Shown here piece by piece: positions 8,834 through 17,483 of a stretch of 64,000 nt of DNA. The translations under genes and the position numbers were made by a program. The first letter of the stretch is position 1. Each line of letters begins with the position of its first letter. The DNA is from Prevotella sp. (lineage in GTDB: Bacteria > Bacteroidota > Bacteroidia > Bacteroidales > Bacteroidaceae). The DNA is taken from assembly GCA_022781445.1 (NCBI GenBank), contig JALETQ010000015.1:25184-89183 (forward strand). Reading direction: 5' to 3'. The notes under the pieces are model-generated. The model worked only from the letters and a program-made list of their open reading frames with translations. It did no database searches and was not told the DNA's origin.

Positions 8834-9547
8834 ATGAATGAAAGAGAATTAGACAGACTTATCAGAGAGAAGGAAGGTATTTTGTCACTTGCTTTTCCTG
8901 CCTTGATGCGCAAAGTGTATATTTGGATGACGCTTGCGCTTGCCATCACCGGCATCACTGCCTATGGCGTGGCAACCAGTACGAACTTCATTTATACGCT
9001 GGCAGAGAACTCTTGGATGATGTGGGCCATCGTTTTAGCAGAATTGGCGTTGGTGTTTGTCCTCAGCGGACGCATTCAGAAGCTTTCGTTGACGACGGCC
9101 ACCCTGTTGTTCATTGCCTTTTCGGCTCTCAACGGGCTTACCCTCTCGTCCATATTTCTGTTGTATAGCATGACCTCCATTGCCAAAGTGTTCTTCATCA
9201 CCTCGGGAACTTTCGCAGTGATGGCCTTTGTCGGCTATACCACCAAGCGCGATTTGTCGTCGATGGGACGCATTCTGTTCATGGCACTCATCGGCCTCAT
9301 CATCGCATCTTTGGTCAATATGTTCCTCAAGAGCAGTGGTTTTGATCTCATTTTGAGCTATGTCGGGGTGTTGGTTTTTGTGGGACTGACTGCTTGGGAC
9401 ACCCAAAAAATCAAGCTGATGCTGGCCCGTTGTGAGGCACCCGATGAAGAAGCACACAAGATTGCGTTGCTGGGTTCGTTGTCACTCTACCTCGATTTCA
9501 TCAACCTCTTCATCTATCTGCTCCGCATTTTAGGCAACCGCGACTGA
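8834..9547 (+). CDS. Bax inhibitor-1/YccA family membrane protein
   Basis: This 237-residue integral inner-membrane protein has about seven hydrophobic segments and a soluble N-terminal stretch (MNERELDRLIREKEGILSL). It belongs to the BI-1 (UPF0005) family, whose structurally studied members are pH-sensitive calcium-leak channels; E. coli YccA also modulates FtsH. Family features visible here are the VGYTTKRDLSSMGRILFMALIGLIIA segment and the late AWDTQKIKLM motif with its conserved Asp. It is a single gene closed by a terminator at 9573-9608. Physiological role here is inferred from the family only. Confidence 0.92.
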   Translation: MNERELDRLIREKEGILSLAFPALMRKVYIWMTLALAITGITAYGVATSTNFIYTLAENSWMMWAIVLAELALVFVLSGRIQKLSLTTATLLFIAFSALNGLTLSSIFLLYSMTSIAKVFFITSGTFAVMAFVGYTTKRDLSSMGRILFMALIGLIIASLVNMFLKSSGFDLILSYVGVLVFVGLTAWDTQKIKLMLARCEAPDEEAHKIALLGSLSLYLDFINLFIYLLRILGNRD

Positions 9548-9572
9548 TGGTTGTCGGCATTTGCCCCTCTTT

Positions 9573-9608
9573 CCCCGCCGCGACGGTGTTTGCATCGTCA
9601 CGGCGGGG
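9573..9608 (+). terminator. Terminator after the Bax-inhibitor-family gene
   Basis: CCCCGCCG (9573-9580) pairs with CGGCGGGG (9601-9608), with an inner GACG/CGTC stem, followed by ATTTTCGTTT. It starts 25 bp after the stop codon. Confidence 0.8.
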
Positions 9609-9787
9609 ATTTTCGTTTCGTCTTGTCGTGACTGCTCGCGCGCGTACCTTTCAATATATGGTGCCGGTGCTTGCCACTTCTCCTTTTGTCATTTGCTGTC
9701 GGCCATTTTGGACATCTCCTCCTCCGTTTTTCCGCCTTTCTGTCCTGATTCATGTCCTTTAGGCTTGGCAGTGTGCTTGAAAAAGTT

Positions 9788-9795
9788 TACTTTTG
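9788..9795 (+). promoter_or_regulatory. Promoter -7 box of the TraB-like gene
   Basis: TACTTTTG matches TAnnTTTG; a weak TTGG-like element sits about 20 bp upstream. The expected leader to the ATG at 9845 is about 45 nt. Confidence 0.55.
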
Positions 9796-9844
9796 CCTTG
9801 TTCAAGTTCTCGATAATTCTATTATTACCTTAACAGACAGTGAA

Positions 9845-11119
9845 ATGAACAGACAGAATTTATTCCGATCAGCCTTTCTCGTGGTACTCATGGCAGTGCT
9901 GTCGGCACCGCTTGCCCGGTCGCAGACCAAAACCCGGGTGCTGGTGGTGGGCACCATTCACGATGGCCACAACACCAATCCCAATTATTCGTATCGCCAT
10001 TTGGCAGACATCCTCGGCACTTTCCGTCCCGATGCGATATGTGTCGAGATTCCGCCATCCTACTTTCGCAAGCGTTCCTATCTCATCGAGATGATGTATG
10101 CTTCCATCTACGGCTTCGACAACGGTTTGAAAGTCTACCCCATCGACTGGTGGCCACCGGGTGATGCAAGGGCGGAACGCCGTGAATATGAAAAGACCGA
10201 CGACTATCGGAAAAAAGAAATGAAGGTCGATTCGTTGGTCGAAGCCAATGAAATCATGCAGCAGTTCAGGAACAAATACGGTTCGATGGACAGCATTTGG
10301 AGGCAGAACACGCAGGACTACCGGTTTTTCAATGGCAAGGACTACAACGACTACATCCGTGAAATGTACACCATCCTCGTCGACGTTTTCGGGGATGGCT
10401 GTATGAACCTCTATTCCGAGAAGCGCAATGCCATGATGATGGATTACATCAACCGTGCCGTCGACGGGCATCGCGGGCATCGTGTCATCGTCCTCGCGGG
10501 TGCCGAACACAAGTATTATTTCGACCTTGCCCTGTCGAAGAAAGCCGATGTGACACTCGTGACGCTGGACGACATCCTGCCGTTGCAGCCTGTGCAGCCC
10601 ACCGAAAACATGATTTCGCTGATCGAAGACGGACTGGCGAAAGGTTATTACGACACCGACGATGTCTATTCGGTCGATGTGTTGTATGCCAATGCCCTGA
10701 CCCCCATCCTGCATGGTCCGGGTATGGATGATGACCCTTCCATCGTTCCTGCCGAAAATATTGAACGCGCCAAACCCATTCTTGCCGAATGGGCAAGTCA
10801 AAAGCCGTCGTCGGTGAGGCTGGCATTCGACCGTTGCTGGCTCAAATTCTTGGAAAAAGACTTCCAAGGTGCCATCAGTCTTGCCGAAAGCGTTGCCGAT
10901 CGACTCGACGATGTGCCGTCGGAAAGTGCGTGGTTCGTCAAGTCTTTTTTCTGGCGTAACCTCGGGTTCTGCTACGATCTCACCGGTCAGCGGGCCAAGG
11001 CCGTCGAGGCTTATCGCAAATGCAAAAGCGTTTGCGAAGAGCTGAAGATGAATCCTGACTATGCCAAGAGCATTTATGCCGACTTCGAGAATGAGCCTTA
11101 TCGTGACAAGCGAAACTGA
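9845..11119 (+). CDS. Secreted TraB/GumN (Tiki)-superfamily protein with C-terminal helical repeats
   Basis: The ATG at 9845 gives 424 residues beginning with a signal peptide (MNRQNLFRSAFLVVLMAVLSAPLARSQ), so the protein is exported. The catalytic core of the TraB/PrgY/GumN/Tiki superfamily is recognisable: the first GxxH (GTIH, about residue 35) followed by DGHNTNPNY, the conserved Glu in ICVEIPP (about residue 62), and the second GxxH (GAEH, about residue 220). These residues bind metal in Tiki proteases; whether this one is a protease is unknown. Residues from about 320 on are alpha-helical with TPR-like SAWFVKSFFWRNLGFCYDLTGQRAKAVEAYRKCK. Upstream in-frame starts are rejected because they would put the signal peptide internally. 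Confidence 0.8.
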   Translation: MNRQNLFRSAFLVVLMAVLSAPLARSQTKTRVLVVGTIHDGHNTNPNYSYRHLADILGTFRPDAICVEIPPSYFRKRSYLIEMMYASIYGFDNGLKVYPIDWWPPGDARAERREYEKTDDYRKKEMKVDSLVEANEIMQQFRNKYGSMDSIWRQNTQDYRFFNGKDYNDYIREMYTILVDVFGDGCMNLYSEKRNAMMMDYINRAVDGHRGHRVIVLAGAEHKYYFDLALSKKADVTLVTLDDILPLQPVQPTENMISLIEDGLAKGYYDTDDVYSVDVLYANALTPILHGPGMDDDPSIVPAENIERAKPILAEWASQKPSSVRLAFDRCWLKFLEKDFQGAISLAESVADRLDDVPSESAWFVKSFFWRNLGFCYDLTGQRAKAVEAYRKCKSVCEELKMNPDYAKSIYADFENEPYRDKRN

Positions 11120-11173
11120 CCACCGGGTCGTCATCTGTCCTTTCATCGGAGCCGTTCATCCGAACGATAAGCC

Positions 11174-11220
11174 GGTTTTGTCTGATGGTCGGGCTGATGA
11201 GTCGTCGGTTTGTTGCAGGC
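11174..11220 (+). repeat. Diverged dispersed 47-bp repeat, copy 1
   Basis: The box GGTTTTGTCTGATGG is followed 32 bp from its start by CGGTTTGTTGCAGGC. A second copy with the same two boxes at the same spacing lies inverted at 51319-51365. It lies in the spacer downstream of the TraB-like gene. Confidence 0.45.
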
Positions 11221-11369
11221 GTGGCGTGCTGCGGACGGACAAACCGACAGTCAAGTACCGATAAACGGACGAAACCGGCCGACAAACGTCATGAACGCAA
11301 TGGAAGGTAGGACAAAACGCCTTGACGGGCGATTCGGGTTTATCGATACATCTTTTTCTTACACCCACG

Positions 11370-11405
11370 AAAAACGCCATCGGAGCAGAGCTTCGGTGGC
11401 GTTTT
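11370..11405. terminator. Bidirectional terminator between convergent genes
   Basis: AAAACGCCA pairs perfectly with TGGCGTTTT around a loop containing a second small stem. The A-run on one side and T-run on the other let it work for both the TraB-like gene (plus) and the outer-membrane barrel gene (minus, stop at 11446). Confidence 0.75.
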
Positions 11406-11445
11406 CATATCGGTTCAGGCTTCAGTCGCCTGTAAAAGTTTTCGA

Positions 11446-12042
11446 TCAGAGGTTGAATTTGTAACCCAAGGTGATTTGGAATACACTGTTGTGAACCTTG
11501 AAATCTTTGGGAGCGTCTTTGGCGATGTTGGTAACACCCCAGTTATAGCGTGCGTCAAGCACGACGTTGCTGTACTCATAGCTCAAACCGACGGGGATTG
11601 AGAAGTCGAAAGTGTTGTAAGCATCAGCGTCGCCTTTGACAATGTCAACGACTTTGTTGACGGCATTGTTACCGGTGTCGATGTCTTCTCTAACCTTGAA
11701 TCCGAATTGTGCACCGAGTTTCACGGCGAGATTCTTGGCAACATATACGTTACAGAGTACGGGAATGTTGAGATAGTCGATGTTGTTCTTTACTTCTCCG
11801 AACTTTGAACCTTGCATCGAGTAGAGCAGACCGCCCGTAACGCTGATCATGTCGGTGGCTTGGTATTCGAGTTCGGCACCGCCGACGAATCCCACTTTGG
11901 CATCATTGTTGTCCACATCACCGGTCAGATTGGCGATGGTGATGCCTGCTTTGGGTTGGATAGACCATGTTCCTACTGCCTGTTGTGCGTAAGTGGCTAC
12001 TGAAGACAACATCAAAGCTGCCATGAACATCAATTTTTTCAT
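11446..12042 (-). CDS. Small outer-membrane beta-barrel protein (PorT/OmpW-like fold)
   Basis: The 198-residue product has a clear signal peptide (MKKLMFMAALMLSSVATYAQQ). It then shows the alternating pattern of an eight-stranded barrel: VGTWSIQPKAGITIANL, VGFVGGAELEYQATDMISVTGGLLYSMQGSKF, YLNIPVLCNVYVAKNLAVKLGAQFGFKV and a last strand ending with aromatic-containing FQITLGYKFNL, the C-terminal signal for outer-membrane insertion. This matches the porin-family outer-membrane beta-barrel group common in Bacteroidetes. The specific function is unknown. It is a single-gene unit with its own promoter and terminator. Confidence 0.88.
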   Translation of the reverse strand: MKKLMFMAALMLSSVATYAQQAVGTWSIQPKAGITIANLTGDVDNNDAKVGFVGGAELEYQATDMISVTGGLLYSMQGSKFGEVKNNIDYLNIPVLCNVYVAKNLAVKLGAQFGFKVREDIDTGNNAVNKVVDIVKGDADAYNTFDFSIPVGLSYEYSNVVLDARYNWGVTNIAKDAPKDFKVHNSVFQITLGYKFNL

Positions 12043-12103
12043 AATCGTTTTCTTTTTAAGTTTCTTATTTGAATTTGAAAAATGAATATCATTATTTCTT
12101 CGG

Positions 12104-12135
12104 CAAAAGTACGATTTTTGGCTATATGCTCCAAG
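12104..12135 (-). promoter_or_regulatory. Promoter of the outer-membrane barrel gene
   Basis: On the minus strand, CTTG (12135-12132), a 20-bp spacer, then TACTTTTG (12111-12104). The leader to the ATG at 12042 is about 55 nt. Confidence 0.7.
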
Positions 12136-12154
12136 TTTTTATCCTAAAAAGCCG

Positions 12155-15100
12155 CTATAAAGACGACTTTTGAGGAATAACGGAACAAAAATTCGGTTCT
12201 ATGGATACCATTTCGGCAATCAACTGTCGGTAAACGGCATCGGCACAGAGCAGCTGTCGGTGTCCCACAACAATCATTTGTTGTCGTGCCCGTGTGACAG
12301 CCACGTTGAGTTTGCGGTCGATGACCTGCCCATCTTCCTCGAACCGGTTGGAAACAAGGAAATTGAGATGAGCCGGCCGTTCAATTCCGCAGGCGTAGAC
12401 GATGACTTCCCGCTGTGACCCTTGGTACCGCTCGACAGTGTCGATGCTCACGTTTTCCATACCTTCCAGCCCCATTGCCTCCACGGCTTTCCTGATTTCG
12501 AGGATTTGCCGGCGATAGGTCACGATGATGCCGATGCTCTTTTCGGCATCGAAGCGGTTGCCCATGAAGCGCCTGATGCGTCCCGTCAGAGCGGCAACGA
12601 TGAATGCCTCGTTGTCTGAACGGCTGTCGACAAATACCATACGTCGGGTTTTCAGCACCTCATCGGCAGTATCTTGTGCCGGCAATCGGTAAGGCAGGGG
12701 CAGCGTGGGCGACTGATGAGGCAGCGGAACGGGCGATAGCTGTTCGCTTCGGTAAAACATCCTGCCCACCCACCGTTCGATGTCGGGGTGCATACGTCCC
12801 TGTTTCCGCAATACGCCCACGAAGTCCGTCCGTCCGTTTTTGCGTTCCACGTGCAGCAGGCGTTCAAAGAGTGATTGCCGGCAGTCGTACAGGCAGATGT
12901 CGTGCAGTGCGGTATCGTCCGCCAACGAGTCGCAAAGGCTTTGTTGAACCACCGCCGGAAGCTGTTTGTGATCGCCCACCAAGACAAACTTTCCGATGGC
13001 GTTTGAGGTGAGCAATCCCACGATACCGGGTTCGAGAATCTGCCCGGCTTCGTCGACGATGGTGAGCGTGAACCGCTTGATGCGCAAGAGGAAGGAGCGG
13101 TTTTGTATCATGGTTGTGGTGGCAACCACTACCCGGCAGGCAGCCAGCCGCTGTCGGATGTCGTCGAGTTTGCGGCATTCCTCTACGACATGGTCCATCA
13201 GGAATGGAACAAAACGCGGGTCACAGCTCTCCTTGTTGCCTGCCCGCAGGAAGTCGATGCCGGCATCCTGCAACATCGAACACAGCTCGTCGACTGCCCG
13301 GTTGGTGTAGGCCGTGAGCAACACGGCGGTGCCTTCGGTCTGCAGTTCCTCTTCGACCATGAAGCGGATCGCCATCGAGGTCTTGCCCGTTCCCGGCGGC
13401 CCGACGAGCAAGAAATAGTCGTCGGCTTGTTTGACCTTGCGCAACACCTCATCGTAATCCTTGTGATACGACTTCGACAGCTGTCTTTCGGGCGAACGTT
13501 CCGGTCGCCTTTGTGCCAACAACAGTTCCTTTTTGGCTGCCGTTGAGGTCATCATGCCATATAGGCCGCGTATGCCCATCGTCGATGCACCGTCGCTTGC
13601 GGCAGGTTCGACGGCAAACCGGCGGTCGTCACCCGCTGAAGATGTTTCCCATATCTCCGAGTTGTGTTGGGCATCGAGCAGGTGTACCGTCAGACGATTT
13701 GATGCAATGTGTTCCAAGACCCCTTTGAAGAGGATGCTCCTGTCCTGTTGCGGTTCTTCGTTGCGTCCGTATCGGTACAGGTAAACCATGTCGCCCCGCC
13801 TGAAGTTGGGCTGGAAGTCATCGCCCAAGTCATGTATTTGCAGTTCGATAGTGTCGATGCCTCCCCCCGTTTTGGAGGCTGTGGCGTTTAGAAGCGTCAG
13901 TCCGCAGAACAAGCTGCCGCTCTCCCGTCGCTCCTTGGCCGGTGCATGGCGTAGCAATGACCCCCCGTCGGGTCTGCCGGCGATGACCGTTCCGAGCTTG
14001 GCGGCCCGCTTTTCGCGATAAACGAAGGTCATCATCTGCATGAAGTAAGCCTTTTCGAGGGGCGAAAGCCGGTGCAGCGGAGCAAGGATGCTGTCCAGTC
14101 GGGGTTTCACAAACCGCTCGAACAGCGTCGACCGGCAGTCCTTTTCGTTGAGCGTTGCCGTCGTCAGCAGGGGCAACAGGCTTCCGAAGCCGTCGGCGGC
14201 TGCCGCAAGTTCGGTAGCTACGATGCGGTTGCGCAGTTGCAAGGCCTCGACAAACAGCTTCCGATAGAACGCCACCGAGAGCAGCCCTTTGGCAGGTTCG
14301 TACTTCGAGTAGAGCAGACGGATGGACGTTTGGTTGTCGGTGAGGTTGAAGTTGTGGCGCAACACACCATAATATAATAATAGTTGGACGTAGTGGCTTT
14401 CCGATTGCAGGCTGCCGTACCTGCCCGGCCGTTTGGTTTCGAGGGCAAAGTTCTTGCCCGATTTCTGTTCCACCAGCAGGCCGAAGTCGGTGGTCATGAG
14501 GTCGACGCGTCCCTGCAACCCCAGTTTTTCACACACAAACGACGGTTCGACCATGACCTGCCTACGGTCATGACTGCCTCGCTCAAACAGTTCGGATACC
14601 GTTTGGCGCAAGTTTGCGGCTTGTTTTTCGGCATCCATCACAAACGACGCACCGTTGAAAGGTTCGCAACAGCAATATTCAGCGGCATGGGTGGCAAAGG
14701 ATTGTCGCACCATCTCATGGGTATCGTCACCTTGCCTGTGAATGATTCGGTCGAGGGCTTCGCTCGCGAAGTGACCCAGCAGAATGGGTTGCGACAGGTT
14801 GCGCGGACTCATCGCGTTGACGATGTATGACAATGGATGATGTCCGTGTTCTTGGAAGCACGAAGCCAGCGAACTGATGTCCATCAGATAATCAGGCTCG
14901 ATGACCACGATGCCTTCGGGAAAGACCACCTCCACGACCATGCCTTCGCGCAGAATCGACGGCAAGTAAGGGTCGTAGGCATAGGCTATGGTCTTGGTTT
15001 GTTCGCCTTCGTCGTCCTCGATGGTGAGGCACAGTCGGCTGTCGGTCCACGAACGCACGATGCCCCGCAGCCTGACAGCCGCCGCCGGCCGCCGGTTCGT

Positions 15101-15511
15101 TTGGGGTTGCTGTCTTGCGGGCAGCACTCCGGCAAGCGGTTCGGGAATGGTTTCACCCGTCACCGCCACTGCCAGCCGGCAGAGTGCGCGCATTTCCTGC
15201 AACCTTGTTTCCACCGAGCGGCTCACCCCACGGTTGCAATGGTGGCGCATGGCCTGCAGTGTGGCGCGGTCGATGCCCGGCAGATGCCGGCTGCGACAAA
15301 CGTAATCGACTTGCGAAAAGAGATTGCCGAAGTTATGATGGGTTTCGTTCAGTCCGCGGTGACACAGCCAAACGAGCATTTCGTGCTGTTCTTTGTCGAT
15401 GTGGGGCGCATCGACGGGTGTCGAAGAACGCCCCATGTCGAGCAGCCGAAGTGTCATTTGCAACAAAGACTGCCACAGTCCGGACGAACCGTCAAGCATA
15501 TTTTTCTCCAT
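12155..15511 (-). CDS. Dna2-like nuclease-helicase (PD-(D/E)XK + SF1B helicase)
   Basis: This protein of about 1118 residues joins two parts. The N-terminal third contains a Cas4/Dna2-type nuclease region (about residues 280-480) with GLQGRVDLM and LLVEQKSGKN, which supply the Asp and the ExK of a PD-(D/E)XK site, and the cysteine cluster YCCCEPF. The C-terminal half is an SF1B helicase: GPPGTGKTSMA (about residue 704), the DEAGQ box (about residue 819), GDHKQLPA, the VERYQGSQREVIVYACG motif, and LNVAVTRAR. The architecture is that of Dna2 or related end-processing enzymes. The ATG at 15511 is preferred over an upstream TTG. Iron-sulphur binding is possible but not shown. Confidence 0.85.
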   Translation of the reverse strand: MEKNMLDGSSGLWQSLLQMTLRLLDMGRSSTPVDAPHIDKEQHEMLVWLCHRGLNETHHNFGNLFSQVDYVCRSRHLPGIDRATLQAMRHHCNRGVSRSVETRLQEMRALCRLAVAVTGETIPEPLAGVLPARQQPQTNRRPAAAVRLRGIVRSWTDSRLCLTIEDDEGEQTKTIAYAYDPYLPSILREGMVVEVVFPEGIVVIEPDYLMDISSLASCFQEHGHHPLSYIVNAMSPRNLSQPILLGHFASEALDRIIHRQGDDTHEMVRQSFATHAAEYCCCEPFNGASFVMDAEKQAANLRQTVSELFERGSHDRRQVMVEPSFVCEKLGLQGRVDLMTTDFGLLVEQKSGKNFALETKRPGRYGSLQSESHYVQLLLYYGVLRHNFNLTDNQTSIRLLYSKYEPAKGLLSVAFYRKLFVEALQLRNRIVATELAAAADGFGSLLPLLTTATLNEKDCRSTLFERFVKPRLDSILAPLHRLSPLEKAYFMQMMTFVYREKRAAKLGTVIAGRPDGGSLLRHAPAKERRESGSLFCGLTLLNATASKTGGGIDTIELQIHDLGDDFQPNFRRGDMVYLYRYGRNEEPQQDRSILFKGVLEHIASNRLTVHLLDAQHNSEIWETSSAGDDRRFAVEPAASDGASTMGIRGLYGMMTSTAAKKELLLAQRRPERSPERQLSKSYHKDYDEVLRKVKQADDYFLLVGPPGTGKTSMAIRFMVEEELQTEGTAVLLTAYTNRAVDELCSMLQDAGIDFLRAGNKESCDPRFVPFLMDHVVEECRKLDDIRQRLAACRVVVATTTMIQNRSFLLRIKRFTLTIVDEAGQILEPGIVGLLTSNAIGKFVLVGDHKQLPAVVQQSLCDSLADDTALHDICLYDCRQSLFERLLHVERKNGRTDFVGVLRKQGRMHPDIERWVGRMFYRSEQLSPVPLPHQSPTLPLPYRLPAQDTADEVLKTRRMVFVDSRSDNEAFIVAALTGRIRRFMGNRFDAEKSIGIIVTYRRQILEIRKAVEAMGLEGMENVSIDTVERYQGSQREVIVYACGIERPAHLNFLVSNRFEEDGQVIDRKLNVAVTRARQQMIVVGHRQLLCADAVYRQLIAEMVSIEPNFCSVIPQKSSL

Positions 15512-15686
15512 AGCGGTCGTAAAGTTAGTAAAACTTTTCGACAAGAAGTAGATTGCGGCAGGTAGCTTTGCCCACGGTAGCAGGCTCGAAATGAGGACAA
15601 AGGTGAAGAATAGTATCTGTATGAACGAAATAAATGGCGCAAAAATGTGTTATATAACCATAAGGTATCATCAATCATCACAACTC

Positions 15687-17015
15687 ATGACCACCTCACC
15701 ACTCCGATTCGTGCGCTTTATCAACACCTGTAAAGCCGAGATGAAAGACACCCGTCGTGTCGATTTCCTGAAACATCCGCGTGCCTATCTGTTGCAAAGA
15801 CTCTTCATGGTGTATCACAATCTCTTTGTCAAAATGCACTGGGGGTATGCCGCCCGCCTCACGTTCAACACCATGATGGCCATCATTCCCGTCTTTGCCA
15901 TCATCTTTGCGGTTGCCCGCGGCTTCGGTTTTGAAGAACGCATAGCCGCTTGGTGTCGCGAAGTCTTTGTCGGACAGCCGCAGGTTGCCAAGACCATCGT
16001 GGACCTTTCAACCGCCTACATCGACTATACCCACACCGGACTCATCATCGGTATCGGGCTGGTATTCATGATTTGGAGCGTCGTTTCGCTCTTCGAGAAT
16101 GTCGAAGACGTGTTCAATGAGATTTGGGGCGTTCACAAAGACCGCAGTTTCGGCAGGAAAGTGGTCGATTACACCGCCATTGTTTTTCTTGTTCCGCTTG
16201 TCATCGTGTTTTATTCTGGACTGACCGTCTTCATGTACTCGGTTATCGACTTTCTTCCGCAATTCCAACTTCTCACGCCTGCCATGAAACTTCTGCTGGG
16301 CTTTGCCACGCCCTTGTTCCTGCTGTGGGTGTTCTTCCTGCTGCTCTATATGGTCATTCCCAACACGCAAGTACCGTTTTCGCACGCATGGTTTCCAGCA
16401 TTGGCGGGCAGTCTTTGCATCATCATCCTGCAAAACATCTACGTGCATCTGCAGGTGGTCTTGACGAGTTACAGCATCATTTACGGCTCTCTGGCCGCAC
16501 TGCCGCTGTTCATGATATGGCTGCAGGCATCGTGGTACATCGCCATCGGCTTTGCCGAACTGAGTCATGCCAACCGAAATTTGAAGCTGGGATGGGACAT
16601 CGACGGTAAGCCATACAGCATTCGCGACCGTATGGAACATTGTCTGGTGGTGCTGGGCCTGATATGCAAACGACAGAAAGATGAGGCACGACCCTGCCGT
16701 CTGCGCGATTTGCAGCGCGTGACCGGCTACGCTTATTCTCACCTGACGGAGTGTCTGGCATGGCTGGAGGACACACATTTCATCCTCAACGTGCGCCTCA
16801 AAAGTGGCAAAAATGCCTATACGCCCTGTTGCGATACCGACACCGTCACCGTGGGCGGCGTCATTGATGCGCTGTCGGCCCACCCGGTGCAGACCGATGC
16901 CGATCCCTTGCGCTGCCGTCTTGCCGATGAGGCGCGTCAGAAGTTGGCGGAGACATGGCAGACAAACCGCGAAAAGCTCGAACAAATCCTCGTGCGCGAT
17001 TGCATCCGTTGGTAA
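15687..17015 (+). CDS. YihY/BrkB-type inner-membrane protein
   Basis: The ATG at 15687 (MTTSPLRFVRFINTCKAEM) gives 442 residues; upstream in-frame codons are possible but not supported. About six transmembrane segments span roughly residues 45-300, including the WGYAARLTFNTMMAIIPVFAIIFAVARG opening, the GLVFMIWSVVSLFENVEDVFNEIWGV segment and the IIYGSLAALPLFMIWLQASWYIAIGFAEL motif that define the YihY (formerly RNase BN) family. The C-terminal 130 residues are soluble, probably a winged-helix domain, an arrangement seen in several phyla. Function is unknown. A 22-bp repeat array begins 34 bp after the stop. Confidence 0.9.
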   Translation: MTTSPLRFVRFINTCKAEMKDTRRVDFLKHPRAYLLQRLFMVYHNLFVKMHWGYAARLTFNTMMAIIPVFAIIFAVARGFGFEERIAAWCREVFVGQPQVAKTIVDLSTAYIDYTHTGLIIGIGLVFMIWSVVSLFENVEDVFNEIWGVHKDRSFGRKVVDYTAIVFLVPLVIVFYSGLTVFMYSVIDFLPQFQLLTPAMKLLLGFATPLFLLWVFFLLLYMVIPNTQVPFSHAWFPALAGSLCIIILQNIYVHLQVVLTSYSIIYGSLAALPLFMIWLQASWYIAIGFAELSHANRNLKLGWDIDGKPYSIRDRMEHCLVVLGLICKRQKDEARPCRLRDLQRVTGYAYSHLTECLAWLEDTHFILNVRLKSGKNAYTPCCDTDTVTVGGVIDALSAHPVQTDADPLRCRLADEARQKLAETWQTNREKLEQILVRDCIRW

Positions 17016-17048
17016 CTATGCAGCCCATCGGTGCGCATGACCGTTTCA

Positions 17049-17136
17049 AAACCTGTACTTTCGGGTAGCCAAAGGGCAACTTTTGCCTCGTCAAAGGGCA
17101 GGTTTTACAAGGTGAAAGGGCAGGTTTTGAAAAACA
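17049..17136 (+). repeat. 22-bp tandem array A (4 units)
   Basis: Units are 17049-17070, 17071-17092, 17093-17114 and 17115-17136. Units 2-4 share AAAGGGCARSTTTT, where the middle is GGGCAAC in unit 2 and GGGCAGG in units 3 and 4; unit 1 is degenerate (AAACCTGTACTTTCG). All strong units point the same way, so no stable hairpin forms. The array lies between the yihY-like gene and malQ. Confidence 0.85.
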
Positions 17137-17377
17137 GCAGGGGAGAGACGGCAGCCGAAATTCGGCAAATAGTTGTCACAAAAGTATTTACATCAGGAGA
17201 TTTCCAACGGGCATCCGCCCGTTTTTCCGCCCCTGCCGTCCTCATCTCCACCCCCATGGCCGCAGTATTGCACGGCCGTAGGTGCTGCCCATTGCGAATC
17301 CCTGTGCAGCGGTAGTCGTCAAACTTCCTCATCAAAGTTATCTGACATCGTTGGGCCACCTCATGATTTTTTTGTTC

Positions 17378-17394
17378 ATGTAAGCGTTTGCGCA
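17378..17394 (+). promoter_or_regulatory. Catabolite-operator-like site upstream of malQ
   Basis: ATGTAAGCGTTTGCGCA resembles the LacI/CcpA-type operator (WTGNAARCGNWWWCA) with mismatches at the 3' end, and a related half-site GCAAACG follows at about 17413. It lies about 30 bp upstream of the putative -33 of malQ. The core GTAAGCGTTTG recurs in the bspA-like promoter at 26552. Confidence 0.4.
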
Positions 17395-17424
17395 AAGAAT
17401 TAGCGCGACTGTGCAAACGGATGG

Positions 17425-17455
17425 TTGCAATTTTATGAGAAAAAAACTACTTTTA
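17425..17455 (+). promoter_or_regulatory. Probable promoter of the alpha-glucan cluster
   Basis: TTGC (17425-17428), 19 bp, then TACTTTTA (17448-17455), one mismatch from TAnnTTTG. The leader to malQ would be about 25 nt. Confidence 0.5.
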
Positions 17456-17483
17456 CGCATTCAAATTACTAACGATTCAGACT

